Shown here piece by piece: positions 1-14,660 of a stretch of 64,000 nt of DNA. Position 1 is the stretch's first letter; every line of letters begins with the position of its first letter. Source of the DNA: Sclerurus mexicanus (taxonomy: Eukaryota > Chordata > Aves > Passeriformes > Furnariidae); NCBI GenBank assembly GCA_013396755.1, contig VWZF01007822.1:383172-447171 (forward strand), given 5' to 3'. A model generated the notes under the pieces. That model saw nothing but the letters and a program-made list of their open reading frames with translations, did no database searches and had not been told where the DNA came from. The translations under genes and the position numbers were made by a program.

Positions 1-1984
1 ACCCATGGAGATGACTGGTGTTAGCTGTATGTTGCATCAAGGTTTCATGAATAGAAGTATCCTTCTTCAGGCAAAGAAATGGATTTTTTCCCCTTTTAAA
101 ACATGCTCGTCAAAAAATTTCCTGCCCAACTTGTAAACCCCTTAGAATAGCAACTTCAGCTTCATGGGAAGCATCAAACATGTGAAAGCAAAAGAAAGAC
201 TAAACCCAGGTTAGATAAAGTAAGGCTGAAGTACATATATTTCTGGAGAAATCTGACCTTATTACCGGATGAACAGTGTTCATCCCCAGGGATTGCCATA
301 ACTTAAATCTCTGGACAATGAATGGAAATAATTTATAGACGCACAGCCACTTTAGTAGCTAAGACCAAGTTTCCAGAAATTTCCATGGCTGACCTAAAGT
401 AATCAATTTGCAGTTCCTACTTCATACTACTGCTTGTGATTCTTCTAATGTGTATTCCTTCTCCTGCAAGCATGTTCCAAGTGGTATATACACACATGAC
501 TGAGCTCATGCTTCCTAATAAAATTTGTGAGGTAGTGTACTTCAACGTACTTGAAGTGGTAAATGATCCTGAGAGCGTATAAACTTCAAGATGATATGCT
601 GTGTGTCTATAAATATTAGGTATCATTATATGCTCTTCTAGGCCATGAAGACCATTTCTGTTCTCTAGTGTCTAATATAATTTGACTCTCCATTTCCTCT
701 ACAGAAGGCACTAAGCTGGAAACACCTCCTATCTCCACCTCTAACACCTCTTGAAAGCATTTGATGCACGAGTTAATTTATTCCATCACATAATTAATCA
801 TTTCCTCTCTCATTGTAAAAATGTACAATGTCATTTACATTGCCTGTGTTCATTTTACCATGGGTATAGTAAGCAAAATTTCCTGTAATTAACCAGAAAT
901 ATTACATTAAACAATTAAGAGGCATGTATAACAGGAGTGAGAAGTGAAACAGAACCAATTTGCTATGAACATGCCAGTGTTTACCAAGAAGATATTGATT
1001 TCTATAATCCACAGTTGAAGCTGCACAACAAGGCAAAGGAAAACAGTTGGCATTGCTGACTGTGTGGGAGTTTTAGGTGCTCACCTTGAATCAACCTGAA
1101 AAAAACAACATGATCTTGAGGATGAGAGTTTCAGCAGAAGTCACTACTGTTAGACCACACGTATTTATGCTATCCATGTGCATGTAGCCCAGGTTCATGA
1201 TGCTACTTCTGCTCTGTCATAGTCATCATGGATTTCATCAAGATCGTCATCTTTCTACATTCTCTCCAGGATGGTAATCAAGATGAAATATAGCCAAAAA
1301 GGGCAGAAACTACTCCATAAGATCTTCGATTTGAAAGTACTATAAAAATATTCATCTTAAGAAAAGAATATTAAAATCAATAAAAAAGGGTGAAAGAACA
1401 GAATCATATTTGCTAATAGGCTCACTAATGCTGAAAAACACTTCAGTGAAAAGATCTAATCATCAGGTGGGGTTATTCCAATGAATTAAAAAGAATCCCA
1501 AACCAACCAACCAAAAAGATTTCAATGTCTCTTATCTCCTTTTTCCTCTTTTAATGCAGGTTGGAGAAATCTCTCAACACACAGTCTATTGTACTAGTAA
1601 TACACCACACAGAACTACCAAGGGACAACACATTGAATATTAGACAGATACAGAGAAAAACTGAAACTGTCATATCAGGCTAGACTTGCAGAAGAAAAGA
1701 CTGGTTCTATCTAAGCACTAACGCTGGGTTTGAGAATGGTTGTCACCAGATAACTGAGAAGATAGCAAAAGACCCTTCTATCAAACAGATGGATATAACT
1801 TGTCCCTTCTGTCGGATATCAGCTGATTGTGTCCAGCAGTACTAATCTCACTGAGCCTTGGAGCATAAGGTCTGATGGCCATTTCAATGAGTATTATTGC
1901 AGTGTTTGTATAGCATTTGATAACTCTAGGTACCACTGTTATCCATGGGAATATTCAATCTCACTAGGAATCTTCATTGGCCTC
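1..1984. other. Intergenic, no gene seen
   Basis: AT-rich non-coding sequence. Open frames are short (70 codons or fewer) and none resembles a known protein. There is a short CCAA-type run near 1500-1515. I see no RNA gene or clear transposon. Confidence 0.7.
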
Positions 1985-2330
1985 ATTTCCTCTTAGAGTA
2001 AACTCTATTACCTAATTACACACTGTAGGAAAAAAAGTGTTTCCTTATAATGGTTTCCAACTTACCATTTATTTTGCTTGTTGTTACACCATTTATCAGA
2101 GAAAAGGGGCATTCTCATTGTCCTGTTTCAATAGCAGTCACCATTTCACATACTTTTGATAGGTTTCCTCAATTCCTTTAGAAATCAAACCATTTCATCT
2201 TTTGAAACTCTCCTCTTGAAAGTTTTTTCTTGTTCACTGTGATTGTCTTTGTCCGATCCCACTAATATATGATGTACAAGTCCAAGACTTGATACTACAA
2301 GATCCTTAACACTGGTTGTCACTCACCAGA
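1985..2330. mobile_element. Possible ancient LINE (CR1/L3-like) remnant
   Basis: The order of short phrases here resembles the antisense strand of old amniote CR1/L3-type LINE 3' regions as I remember them: a stretch reading roughly 'aaaagtgtttccttataatggttt', a block about a gradual loss of sequence around 2095-2220, and a run of CTCCTCTTGAAAG-type text near 2208. The match is by eye, is highly degraded and has no coding frame left. It could be unique sequence. Confidence 0.25.
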
Positions 2331-3709
2331 TAATTTAAAGCATACAAATATTCCCTCTGCTCTCAGTGGGACTTTTTGTGTTACTTAAATAAGTAACTTA
2401 AATAAGTGTTGAAGACACTGCTGTTTGATGTTGCCAAATGTATGTTTGTGTCTATAACCAAAAATACACATACAGTTTTATTAGTCACTCTGGAAGGACA
2501 ACCTGTGTAGCTATTTATTTCAGTCACATATTCATATGCCTAAAAGTGAGCCCACAATTAAGCTTTTGCTTCTTTAGATTAATGCCAATCTGCATGTGTT
2601 TGCTCACAGAAGACCACACACTTACTACTTCATGAACAAACTGTGACAACAATATGCATGGAAACAAAGTGATATTGGAGCAAAAAATGAAATGAAAAAA
2701 ATGTAAAAAGAAAACTGAATTATGAAACCAAATTACAGCTAAGCACAATTACAATAAATACTTTTAGCCACAGGCAATAAAATATTGCATCATTAATAAA
2801 GCTAAGTGCAGAAAAATTTTGCTTGTCACTTTCATTTATAACTTAAATTTTATACTTTAGCCTTACACGTTAGCTCAGTGTATTACACATCTCCCAGGCA
2901 ATTCCCCTCTGGCCCCAGCAATCATGAGTTACTGTGGTTTCAGAAAGTGGTGAACTGGGTAAATGGAAACTGATTTTCAAGGATGAAATAATGGTCTAAT
3001 TCAAGACTGTAATAGTTTGAAAGAAAAGAGTTGAGACAGAGAAATGGCAAGGAATATGGAGGTTAAAACTGTAAGTTCTCATTGATGTGAGAGACAAACC
3101 AAAGAGGAACTTAGGGACCGTACTTAGCTTAGTTGTGAGATTAATCAACTGCGAGTTTGCACAAGCTGTCAGTAATAGATACAAGTAGTGCTGCTCTTGA
3201 CCTTTCCAGTGATCCAAACACCAAGTCCACTCCTTGTCCTAGCTTGATGAGGCCATTCAAAAGACTCGCCAAATTAAAAGAAAAGCCTTGATAATTAGGT
3301 TAAAAGAGCTCTTCATTCTACCACTTGGTTGCAAGAAAAGCCAGGAAGAAATAGTGGCGAATTCTCTGTTACTTATGCAGCATAAGGAGCTGGTGTATTA
3401 GTAGTGTTAGTGAAAAAACACCTTCCCTTCTTCAGTAAGTTTAAATGGGAACAACTCCATTTATGGCTGTTTGGGATATTGTTCTATATATTCGTGGTAC
3501 ATCTCTAATTCAAGCAGCAAGGCTGGGGAGATTTGTTGGGTAGGGACACAGCATAGCAAGCTCTTCACATGAACTGAATTTATGAGAGAGAGGAAATAAA
3601 CAGCTGAAGACAAAACTCCTGGCATGACCAGCTTCAGGAGGAAGCAAAATCTCACCTGCATGTCTCAAGGGAAACAGATATCAAGGGATGTAAAAAAGGA
3701 TTAATAAGT

Positions 3710-3710
3710 N
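3710..3710. other. Single unresolved base (N)
   Basis: A lone N in unique AT-rich sequence. It may be an ambiguous base or a one-base scaffold join. No duplication is evident on either side, unlike the Ns near 55.6 and 62.7-63.1 kb. Confidence 0.95.
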
Positions 3711-5730
3711 AATGTTAAGCTTCCCTTAAAATCTCCTTTCTACTCACTACACCAACTGCTGTCCTTTCAGACATTTAAAGAATACGACATGTCAGCCAGA
3801 GCCAGACATTAATTTTGGTTTCAAGATAGGTGTGAGCGAGCAGTAAAATAGATATTTTGTTATTTTACTGCATTTATTTCCTTGTTCTATTCTTTTATGT
3901 GATGGCATCTTATGGACACCCTGTTGTAAACTGCAGAGTCATTTATGGTTTATTCCTCTAATATGTTTCATACTATAGTTGAAAATTCTGTTGTGGCAGA
4001 CAGAATTCAATCTAAGAAAGGGAGCAGCCTTGAAATAAAAGAGAAAAGAAAAACAGCAGGAAATTCACATGAGCTGCAGCCTAAATACATGGGTAAAGAT
4101 TCTGAGGATTTATCATTCAAGGGAGTAAATGGAAATGTGACTTTGGGTTCAGTGCTGGCATAACATCCATTTCGTTTATCCAGTAGTAAAGGAAACTTCA
4201 CAAAACTGTTCCAAGTCAAAGACTGTGCAAGAATCTTTGGAATTCACAAGTCCATTGATTAAATTATTGCTATTAACGGTACCTTGTTATTTGACATTTT
4301 TGTTCATACATGTATACATTAAACACCAACTGTAATTGTTGCCAGATTCTCAGTATCATTACTACTACTGGGTTCAACCATCTTAATTTAAGCTCTGATT
4401 AAAACACATGAGGGTTCCTTGGATCAGCAAAGATTGATACTGGCAGACTGGAGATCAAAAGGAAAGATTTATTATAAAAACAAACAAATGCACATCTCAC
4501 CAGTGTCATCTGAACCTGGCCACATTATAAGAATTTTTTGTTAGATCTTGTGTTAAGAATTACTGTTTGCTACATCAACTAATTAAGTTCATTTTTGCAG
4601 TTAAAATTTTCTCTATAAACAGTATTAAAAAGTTCTTATTATAACCTCACATAGAAGAACTATATATCTGTTCTTTGCCTATTACATGCCATAATTGGCA
4701 TCTTATGCACTCCCAGGCTATAAGGAATTAATGCATCATATTATGTAACTATATATTGAGGTTCATTCTTCAACTGCAGAATGTGCACATACTTAAACAT
4801 AGTTGTAACTCTTTCAAGTAAGTATTTACATGTACTTCTATATTTTGTCTAGAGGCAACTAAGTCTTAATTTTACAGATAGATGTCTGATTACAAGAAAA
4901 CTGAATAATTCAGTTACTGCCATATGCTTTCCCATAGGATTTAATAGGAGATTGCCATTGACTTCAATGGATGTGTATCCAACCATTAGGAAGGTGCATG
5001 AAAATTAGATATCTGAGTCACTTAAATCTGAATTGGATTAAATTTGAATTCCTTTAAACAAAACTTTCCAATTGAAACCATGTGATTTGGAACACGTTTT
5101 TATACCAACATATCCATTGGTAGATTTCATGTTGTTAAAACATGTTTGCATAGGAATTGTGTGATCTATATGTTTAAAAACTGCTAATGGGGCCTAGTTT
5201 TAGTTCATCTATTGAATAATTTCTCAGATACAAAAGCTGCCTTCTGACTTTGCATTTTATTGATTCTTACTGAATTCCCAGAGAATTACAATTATGCATT
5301 CTGAAAAAAAATAGCCCTATATTTTTCTTATATTTTCTTACTATTGCTTGGAATCAAGTATGTTTTCCCCATGCTGAAGAAGCAGGCCTGAGATACAATG
5401 GGTGACTGATCCAAAACAGTCTCAAAAATTGGTGCTCTAGACTTTCTGCAGTTCTTTAATCCTCTTGCTATAATGCACTGTGATAGAAACTAGCATTTTT
5501 GACAGTATTACTGTACCAGAAAGCAACTCAGTGGATGTCTCACTCATGAATGAATGACTGGCTGAGATGGCCTTTTTCATAGTCACTGATTTATGAATCA
5601 AGCTGTCACTGTTGGGCTGTAGTGATATTCCTGTTCTTACTTTCGACAAACACATTCCTGAACAATATTTGCTATAATTATAGACAGGAAGCTGAACGTA
5701 AGAATCAAATAAAATAATCACAAGGATAGG

Positions 5731-5792
5731 AAAACAAAATAAAATAAAAGCAAAACAAAATCAACCAAACAAACAAAACAAAAACAAACCAA
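5731..5792. repeat. A-rich (AAAC/AAAT)n simple repeat
   Basis: About 60 bases made almost only of A with interspersed C and T (units such as AAAC, AAAT and CCAAAC). Similar A/C-rich tracts recur at 36.5, 47.7 and 55.3 kb. This is low-complexity sequence with no function apparent. Confidence 0.85.
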
Positions 5793-8700
5793 GGGAAAGG
5801 AAAGAGAACCATTTACTGTGAAGATTATCTACAATATAATCACAACAGAGAATTTTCATTGTCTTGAGTTCAGTCAGTGTACCAGGAAATTTTAACACGG
5901 ACAAATTCTTTTGAAAACTGAGTAAAATAACTAGTTTTCAAATTCTCTGAAATGTCTCTCATATTAGGCTCATTTAATGTCTTGTCCAGTGGGAACCCAA
6001 TTTCAACTGGATTTTCCAAGGGCAAGAACATCACTGTAATTCACTTCACTCTCTCTTATTTTCATTGGGTTTTTTTGTCTGCATGTCAGCTTCTTAATAT
6101 TTTTTAAATTTCATTATTTCAGCTCATCTTTTCTGTTCTCTAAATGATTTTTTCTTTTGAGTCCCTAATTCAGTGTTCTTTTGCCAGCAGATACCCGCTT
6201 ATCATCTCGTGTAACACAGAGGTCTCAAAAAGCTTTCTTGTGATGGAGAATTATCTGCATCATGACTTAGACAATTTTCATCAGATCCCTTCTCTCTTCA
6301 CCACCCCAGCAACCACATAAGCATTTTGCTTGAGCTGTGCAAAGTATACATTGTCCTTCCTTCCTCACTGGCCAGCAATCTGGAACAGACAAATGGCTTA
6401 ATCATGAACCTGTACAATTTGTAAATTAGTATCACATAATATCCCTGCAGATTGATCTCATAATCTCTGATTTGCATGTACTTTTCTGTACAAGACTCAT
6501 TACACTTCTACAATTCAGGATGTACAGTCCAGTTTCCCAGGCTTAATGGAGTCAATAGATATCTAGAGAACATAACCAGTGAAGAATAAGATGCCACACC
6601 TATTTTCCTGAAGTAAACATCTAAAATATGTTAGTTAGTACACTAAAAATGCCTCTGCCTTCCCATTAACTTCAAAGAGAACTCACCCACCCACTCAGCT
6701 GCAGACATTTATATCTGTGGACTTCTAAATTTCGTGATGTGTATTACTTTTTGACCACATTTTTGTTTGCATCAGAAGTTTTCAGCAGTAGAAAGAGTTA
6801 ATATCACAATGCAAATAATAAATTTTTAAACTCTCCAATTGAAGTTTCAGGTTGTGAAAAAAATCATCTCAGGAAAGTGGTGGAAATCTATTTATAGCAA
6901 ACAGGCAAAGACACAGAAAATGTTTCTGTAATTAAAAATATTTATCAATTATAGAGCTCCCCATGAAGCAGTTTCTTGCTACTGTCTAAAAAAAAATAAG
7001 CAAACTAGTCCAAACCCACAAATCTATAAATAAAACCGTTCCAAGTTTCTATTCCATATTTTCCTATCACTGTAAATCAATTATGCTGACATAGCAACTG
7101 GAGTGAAATAGAGAAACAAAATAACAGAAATTGAAACTACTGTACTGAAGACTGGCTCTCATTTTTTTCTATTTGAGTTGGAAGCTTTTATTTAATTGGT
7201 AATAATTGCCTTTAATTGTCAGATGTAAAGAGTATTTTCTATCGCTGTGTCCCTTGAGGCAGTTAAATATCAACACTATTAGAATGAATCCTCTGTATTT
7301 CAGGAATCTTACATGAAAAAAAAAAGTGTTGGTTTTGAAAAATGTACATTGATTTATGTGGTTGAAAGCCCTTCAGATTCCTCAGGCCAGCTCTCTGCTT
7401 GGGATCCTAAAAGAAAAAAAGTTCTTAAATCAGGCACAATGTGAAATGAAGAAACCAATGTAAAGACTGTTCTTAGTTTTAAAGCACAGGTGTTTTTTTA
7501 AAAACTAGAAATTATTCCCCTCCCCCAAATAAAAGAAAACAGGAATAAACATTTTACTTCATATCTTCTCTTGAATATGAGAAAAGTTATTCCCATGTCC
7601 AAAAGACTGTGAATTGTGGTGGTAACCTCACTACAGTGAAAATACTTAAGCAATATGCAGAAGTAATATGTTCTTATTTATAGTAGTACTGAGATAGCAA
7701 TTACTCCAGTAGTCCAGTAATATTCCAGGAGTACATATTCTCGACAAACTTTTAACTCAAGCTTGAATTAAAACAAGTTGTAGCAGTGTCTTTTTCTTTT
7801 TGTAAATAAACATGTGCTCAACTACCCTGGCTGAAAATAAGTTGTGATTGAAGTTTCTTTTGTCTTTTTGGCTCAAAACTGGGCAGCGTTATTTCAGCAA
7901 TGGATTTGTTATGCTCTTCTGGCACTGCAGTAGGAACTAGTAAGGTTGTTCAGTTCTGGAGCAAGGAAACCATATAAGGATCATCTGTGTGCAATCAAAA
8001 TAAACAGGGAGTGAGTTGTCATCTAGAAATTATCTTCCTTGGAGAGGATAAAAACATCTATGTTAAAAGATCAGTAGAACAACATCTTTTAGACAGTACT
8101 ACAATCTCCTTTGCAACATTAGTAGTGATGGAGCAGCTGAGAGATGTCTCAGAAAGGTAAAAAAATGTTACAGATACAAGAAAGGTGAAATGTGAAAAAA
8201 AGTAACAGAAGAGTAGCAATTACTGAAACCACAGGGAAAACATAATAAAACTCAATGCCAACCCAAAGGAATTTACTCACAGTAAGTTTTTGACCTCACA
8301 TAAGGGTTTGTCTTTGTATGTAAGAATCTCTTCTTACACAGAATAATAGCAATTACAGCAGGAAGTCTGAAGAGGAAAATTCTAAATATTTTTTGGCGAC
8401 GGGAATTAGATGATTAAGCACCTTCGCTCAGTGAGTGTTGTTGTATGTTCCTGTGCAGCAGAATGGTACATCTTCACAAATATTTTGGTTGCTATCCACT
8501 TCCCCGTTCTGAGCACTCATCTTTGCCGCTTGGCCCTTCATTAATTAATAATGCATAGGCTAAAAAGCACAGCAGTATCTCTAACAAAGACAATATGGTC
8601 CAAGTAAGATATAGACCTGGCAGAGGTGATGGATTCGGTTTCATTTATCCATGGGACAAGACACAAAAACTCGTATACCCTGAGCTAGTCCCTGAAGCAG

Positions 8701-10239
8701 AAGCACAACTGTGGCATGCTAAAAAGCACTATATTATGGCAGTGTACCTGAGCAAAGCCTTGTCAAGGTCAGAAAAGAAGAATATAAATCATTTATGAGA
8801 ACATCAGGAGTCCTTTATCTGACCAAAGTGTGTAAGAAAAGTATTAACGAAAATATTAATTGGGACCAATGTCTTTTACTAGGTAAATACAAAGTGCTAC
8901 TGAACCTCTCCAAAACATGGAGATCTCTAATGAACCTGTTGTGTTTTATTTGCTTCAATTTAAATAATAACCAAGAGCATCTTACCAAAATGCTCAAACA
9001 CTCTGATGCACCATTAGCAACAGAATTAAATCACAGCAACAATAAACATCTCATCAAGACCTCAGCCAATCTACAAAATTCTTTTTCTATTCTTTCATTA
9101 CCTAGAAAGCTTCCACTCAGTTCCTGTCCATCCAGTTTCCTTAGCTACCTTAGAGAGCCCCAGAGTAACTGTAGTAGAGCTGTGACAGACTGAAGGAACT
9201 GACAGAAACCTGGTACAGTCTGTTAAAGGTATTTGTCAATGCAGATACATGATGCAGCACAGACCTATACAGCTTTTCAGGCAAGTCAGATAATGGAGTG
9301 ATAATAGACTTTGCAGCTGTGTAAAGCAATGACTCTCTTGCACTTTGATTTTCTCTAGATAGAGCAAAGTCCGTCCCATTACATATAATTTGCTATTTCC
9401 CTCTCAACACCTTTCCCAAGTGCATCAGGCAAAAAAGATACGGCCTCTGAATTATACATGTCAGAGAAAGAGATTACTCCCATCCTAGAGAGTCAGGGCA
9501 ATAAAAACAGAACTATGAGTCTTCTCCAGTTCTTCTTTCAGTCTGCAGCTGATGTCTCTCACCACTGGCCCAAAGTCCACAAGCATTTGCTCTGTGGCAG
9601 CAAAGATGCAAGGCCACATCTCTGCCATGACTTTTACACAGCCAGTGGAGAAGTGCCAGCCAACAAACCTCTCTGGAGTACTCTGGCTGCTCATGCAGCT
9701 TCACTCTTGCCCCACTGACACAATCTCAGAAGGATCTATAAATAACCAAAAGAATTCACTCAGTGCTCGAATACACACAAGGGGCCAGATTGTATTGGTG
9801 TAACTGAGACAAGGAATGTGTTTTTGGGCTGTTGGTGTTCATCTTACAATCAGATGGCAGCAATGTGCAGATGCCTGTAACACACTGACCTAGCACACCA
9901 TGAAAATAGAAATCAGCTACTATGTCATCTGTACTTTCCCTTGGTAAACAACAAAACCAAAGATGCATTCCTCAGCAGTTCCTGTTAATTCTGTCTTCTG
10001 ATCCAGTTTCCCTGAAAATGAGAAGCAACATTTAATTGTCATGAGAACCTTTCATTCTTACACTTGGATTCATCTACTCTGAAGACTATGCAGCTAAACC
10101 ATCAACTTGACCCTCAACACTTCAGCCAGCAATATACTCTGCCTCCCTAGTTCTTCTTGCATCATTATTTTGATAGAGAGGATCCAGAGGAAGAATGGTT
10201 GATTTCCCTCCATAAAATAAAAGAATCCACATCCCCAAA

Positions 10240-10268
10240 TGAAATAAAATAATAAATAAAATAAAATA
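10240..10268. repeat. (AAAAT)n simple repeat
   Basis: A short imperfect AAAAT/AAAT tandem tract lying in AT-rich intergenic DNA. Confidence 0.7.
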
Positions 10269-13200
10269 TTGTTTCACATTCCTTCTGTTCAAACAATGCC
10301 TGCAGCCATAAAGGGGGTGACATTGCTGAAAACAATTACATTGATTGAAATTTGTAAAGCAAGCATTTGATAGACATGATTCCTCCAACACAATAACTTC
10401 ACTGAAGGAGCTGTTAGTTTATCTGGCTTCTGCACTTTGAAGTATACAGCTTGAAAAAATCAAGCACATACCAGCAGTCCTAGACTCCAGTTTATTAGCT
10501 TCAGAAATGTTTTCAATTTCACATGGAAAAGAATCAAACATGTGACAGCCTATTTTATTTGCTCACCTTCTTCTGATTGAAAAAAAGCGACTGTGAGAAT
10601 TAATCCACCATGAAGTTATGAGATCAGCAGAGAGTGATGGATTTCTAAGAATCATCTTTTGTAGACCATGTTACATAATCTTACTCTTTGCTGTGTTCAG
10701 AGTTGACATCCTACAACACTTAATCCTATGGGATATGCCACCTAACATGGATTCATCATGCACATTTGTTGAAGAGATCAGTGTGTGTGGTATTTGTCTC
10801 TATACTTAGGCCTGCAGCTGATGTTGATGCCACTAGAAATTATTTTATCACATAAATCAGTCATTCAGACATTACCACCTATGAAATATTTCCCGACAGA
10901 CAGGACAACTCACAAAAATAAGTAAGTAAACAAGTAAATGTGCTATTAAAAAAAAAAAGTTCCTAAGTTATCCAGAAGTTACTACCTTAAGTGGGGAAAA
11001 AAGGGAATGACCTGGATTTCTGACACAATGGAACTAATTCTGGAAGGGAGAAATTAGGTATTTTAAGATCATCAGGAGCACTAAAAATGATTTACAAATC
11101 TAACAGGTGAGTTTACAAATAGTACATCAAATTTTGCTGTTGGATTTGCAGAGATTCCAGGCCAATTTCCATTATGTGAACACAGCAGCTCCACAAGGAA
11201 TACAAAGATGGAAAGATATCATCTTGTATTTCTTAAAGCATTTCTTAACCATTTCTTAAAAAATCTCATCCTTTAGCAGTTATGATATATTAATCCATAG
11301 TATTTTAGAACATGCAATCAAAAACAGTTACAACTATATTGTGATACACATACTGTTTGCAATGCACCATTTAATAAAAGTCTCATATTCAATGTGGGGT
11401 GATAATTTGAGTTGATTTTAACATTTCATCTATTTGGCTTTGGAAGAGATGGAAATATCTTTATTTTAACTATTATAATGGAGCTAACATTCTTATTTTG
11501 AGATGAAAATACAGTTGTACTAGTGATCTCAGATGGTTAGGGCTATGCAGAGACATTCCCTAAGTCACTGAGTGGAAGAGAAATTTTGGAAATGCCTTGT
11601 ATTGTTTCATGCAATGACATAAATTTTCAAAGGTTTGATTTTTTTTCCTTCATGTGGAACAGGCCAACTGACAATTTACCATGTGTCATTTGTGATTATT
11701 TCAAAGTAATATTTTCAAATAATCAGAAGATTATTCTGTAACAAAGGTTAGATGAGAATTGTATGTGCACTACACAACTTCCAGCTGTCTAGTATTTGTC
11801 CAGTAATGAAAGGGCATTACTGAGCTAATTAGCAATCTATTGATGTCCATTGCCAAGTTTTCATTGATAACAAGAGGTCTGCAGCTAAAAATATTTTACA
11901 GAACATCAGAAAAATAAGTCTTATTTTGAAATAATCAAAACATTTTTTTACAGTGTGACAAGAGCTAAACATTGCAGTAGCACTAGGCAGTGCTCACTAG
12001 GATGAACAGAGGCAATACTTAAACTTGAATAGATCTTTAAAACACCACATGAATTGCTTATGTAGTTTCAGTAAATAGATGGAAAAGAAATTCCTTTAGG
12101 CAATCACACAGACAGATCATTAAAATCTAACCCACTATAATAACTGTATTAGTAGAATAAAAAAGTGACAGTTTTGAATGATATGTTATTTTTCTTGAGC
12201 ACATTACAAAGAGCTTTCAGCATACCTGCAGATGTGTAAGTAATCGTTACCAACACAACAAAGGTCAAGAACTATCTAAACTATGTGGGTTTATACAATC
12301 CAAAAATTTTGTTATATCTATTCCAAGGCTGATGATTTCATTACATAGTATTTCACCATGTGAGTCAGTTAAGCAGGAAATCAGGAATGTCTCAACTTAA
12401 ACAATCCTTCAGCAAGAACTGCCCTGCTCAGAACTCCTGTTTAATGAACTTGTAAACTGCATTATAAAGTTAAAGGAAAATCTGACTGCTCACTTTCCAT
12501 GTTTATACCTTCTTTAGGAAACATCTGCTAGCCATTCTGCTGCTTCTGCTTCCCTTCCTCCCCTCTCCTCTGCCCCCCTTTCTTTTTTCCCCTGTTACTA
12601 TTATTTCTTACATTCAGGCATTTCTTGATTCAGAGGTTGAAAGGTTTAGGTAATCTTTTAGTCCTTAAAACCTGGCATTTCTGAATTTTGTTGAGGTCAC
12701 CTAAGCAATGACGAAACTAACAACTGTTTGTTGGATTGTAACTGGCAAAATGATTTTTTCCCCAGGGGGTAGAGTTGTGACCTGGTTGCATGGTGGGACC
12801 AGAAAGGAGCTTTATTTGAAGGTTTTACCCTTCTTGCAACTGTGCCAGCACATGTACACAATCCTGAGCTATTAGCCTGATGGAAAATGCAGTTTGAAAG
12901 CTCCATGCAAGTCTGATTGCTACAAAGCTGACATTTTATTAACAAGTGTTATATTATGTGAGCTGTGCAGCCCCAACTTTACTCTGGAACTTAAAAGGTC
13001 ACTGCAGACACCAAATAAGGCTTCAAACCTCTAAGACCTGCTGTGAAGGACAGCTGGCAGGGTATGCAGAACTCTGCCACAGGGTGAAAAAAGAATGAAG
13101 TGAATATTTTAGCAGAGAGCTGTTATGAATTAATACAAAATTGATTTACTTGAAAGATAAATATATGTGGAAATAGTAAATGCTCCAGAAGGAACGTTTG

Positions 13201-14660
13201 GCCACCAATTGTGCAAGTGTTAGCTAAGTAGGAAACACAGGTTGTGCCTTGGCTGGCACCTGAAGCAGCAGGGCCAAGATCTCCAGACTTGGAGATGTTA
13301 TGTTGTTGAATTGGATGACAAATTCACACCAACTGCAGAAAATCTGCTGGTCACAATGGAATGACCCCTGATTTACATCCTTTCAAAATGAGAGAAGAGC
13401 TGCACTTTCTGAGCACCATGCCCAATACTTGCGCTTTGCTGCACCAGCCTCTGGGTGCTGTGGAACATCAGCACTTTGAAACAGCAATTACCAGGGGTTT
13501 TAACCCAGTGGATTACAAATAGGAGGTATTAGGAAAAGCATTTCTCCTACATTTGGATCCATATACATGGCATGACAGCACTGACAGTACAGCTTTGCAC
13601 TTCCAGCAGGTTCAGGGGTATGCAGGATCTGAAAGAAGAGGTATAAAAATAAAGTTCCCACTGACATTTTTCTCCTTCAAGGACATTTTGTCTTGGTTCT
13701 TTGTCCACATAAAGTTTTAATACACCTGAAATTCTGATTTCTGTGGCTTTTTGTCTTGTATGGATGTAAAATAGAGCAGAGCTGAAGTTTTTTCTGCTAA
13801 TACAAAATAGTATCACAAGGTTCTTACTCAGTCAAATAGCACATGATAAAAGGCTGCTGAGAAACTGAAGGCCATGGGAAGTCCTGCACAGATATGCTGC
13901 CTGGGACTCAGGAGGAGTATACATATAGAAATATTTGATAATTATAATTTGAAAGTGCTTCTTTGAGAATTAAGTTTAAGAGACATCACAGGAAATTCCT
14001 CTTGAAAGAAGTTCAAGATGCCCATGCTGTCCCAACATTGAGTCAAAAATGCCTCATTATGAATTAAATATTTTTAAACTCTGTGGTAACATAGAGGCAA
14101 CTTATTGTACATTCCTCCATGGAAGACCACATCCCATGCTAGCAAATCTTAAGCTGTCCTTCTTGTGTGTGGCCACCATATTCTCCCAAATAACTCCAAT
14201 AAAATGTTTTAATAGGCACCAAGAGTATGTAGTGGCCACATCTCAGCAAAAAGTACCTCTCAGAACATCCATCCCAGGATACCAACGTACAGCAGCAAAC
14301 CCACTCAGTAAAAAGGCAAATTGCTGGACAAGTGGGCCACACAGTAAGAAACTGTCTGCCAGTCACATCATTTACACTTGCAAATTACCAAAGCCTTGCA
14401 GGCAATGGCAGACAATTATTTTAAACTGTCTTGATGTGCTGCCCAGTCAATTGAACTATTCAGAACAACTGGAAAGTACATACAGAGGATCTCCAGGTAG
14501 GCATTTGTTTCACAGAAAGAGACGTGATGCTTATCAAGGTGCTACTGAATGGATTCCATGTGTTAACTGGGAATCCACCTCCTTTTGCCATTATCCTCAT
14601 CTCAGCATGATACAATGCATTCTTAATAAATGCTTCTTTATTCTGAAGACTCTTGTATAA

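Larger units (their letters stand above)
2331..14040. other. Intergenic, no gene seen
   Basis: AT-rich sequence. The longest open frame is about 132 codons (8795-9193, +) and looks like chance. Simple A-rich tracts occur (entered separately), and there is a pyrimidine-rich stretch at about 12,535-12,590. No protein family, tRNA or rRNA was recognised. Conserved non-coding elements could be present but cannot be seen without an alignment. Confidence 0.65.

Noticed and set aside
8595..9193. Two consecutive plus-strand frames (67 and 132 codons)
   Set aside because: No family resemblance, no splice or promoter context; the overlap at 8795 looks accidental.
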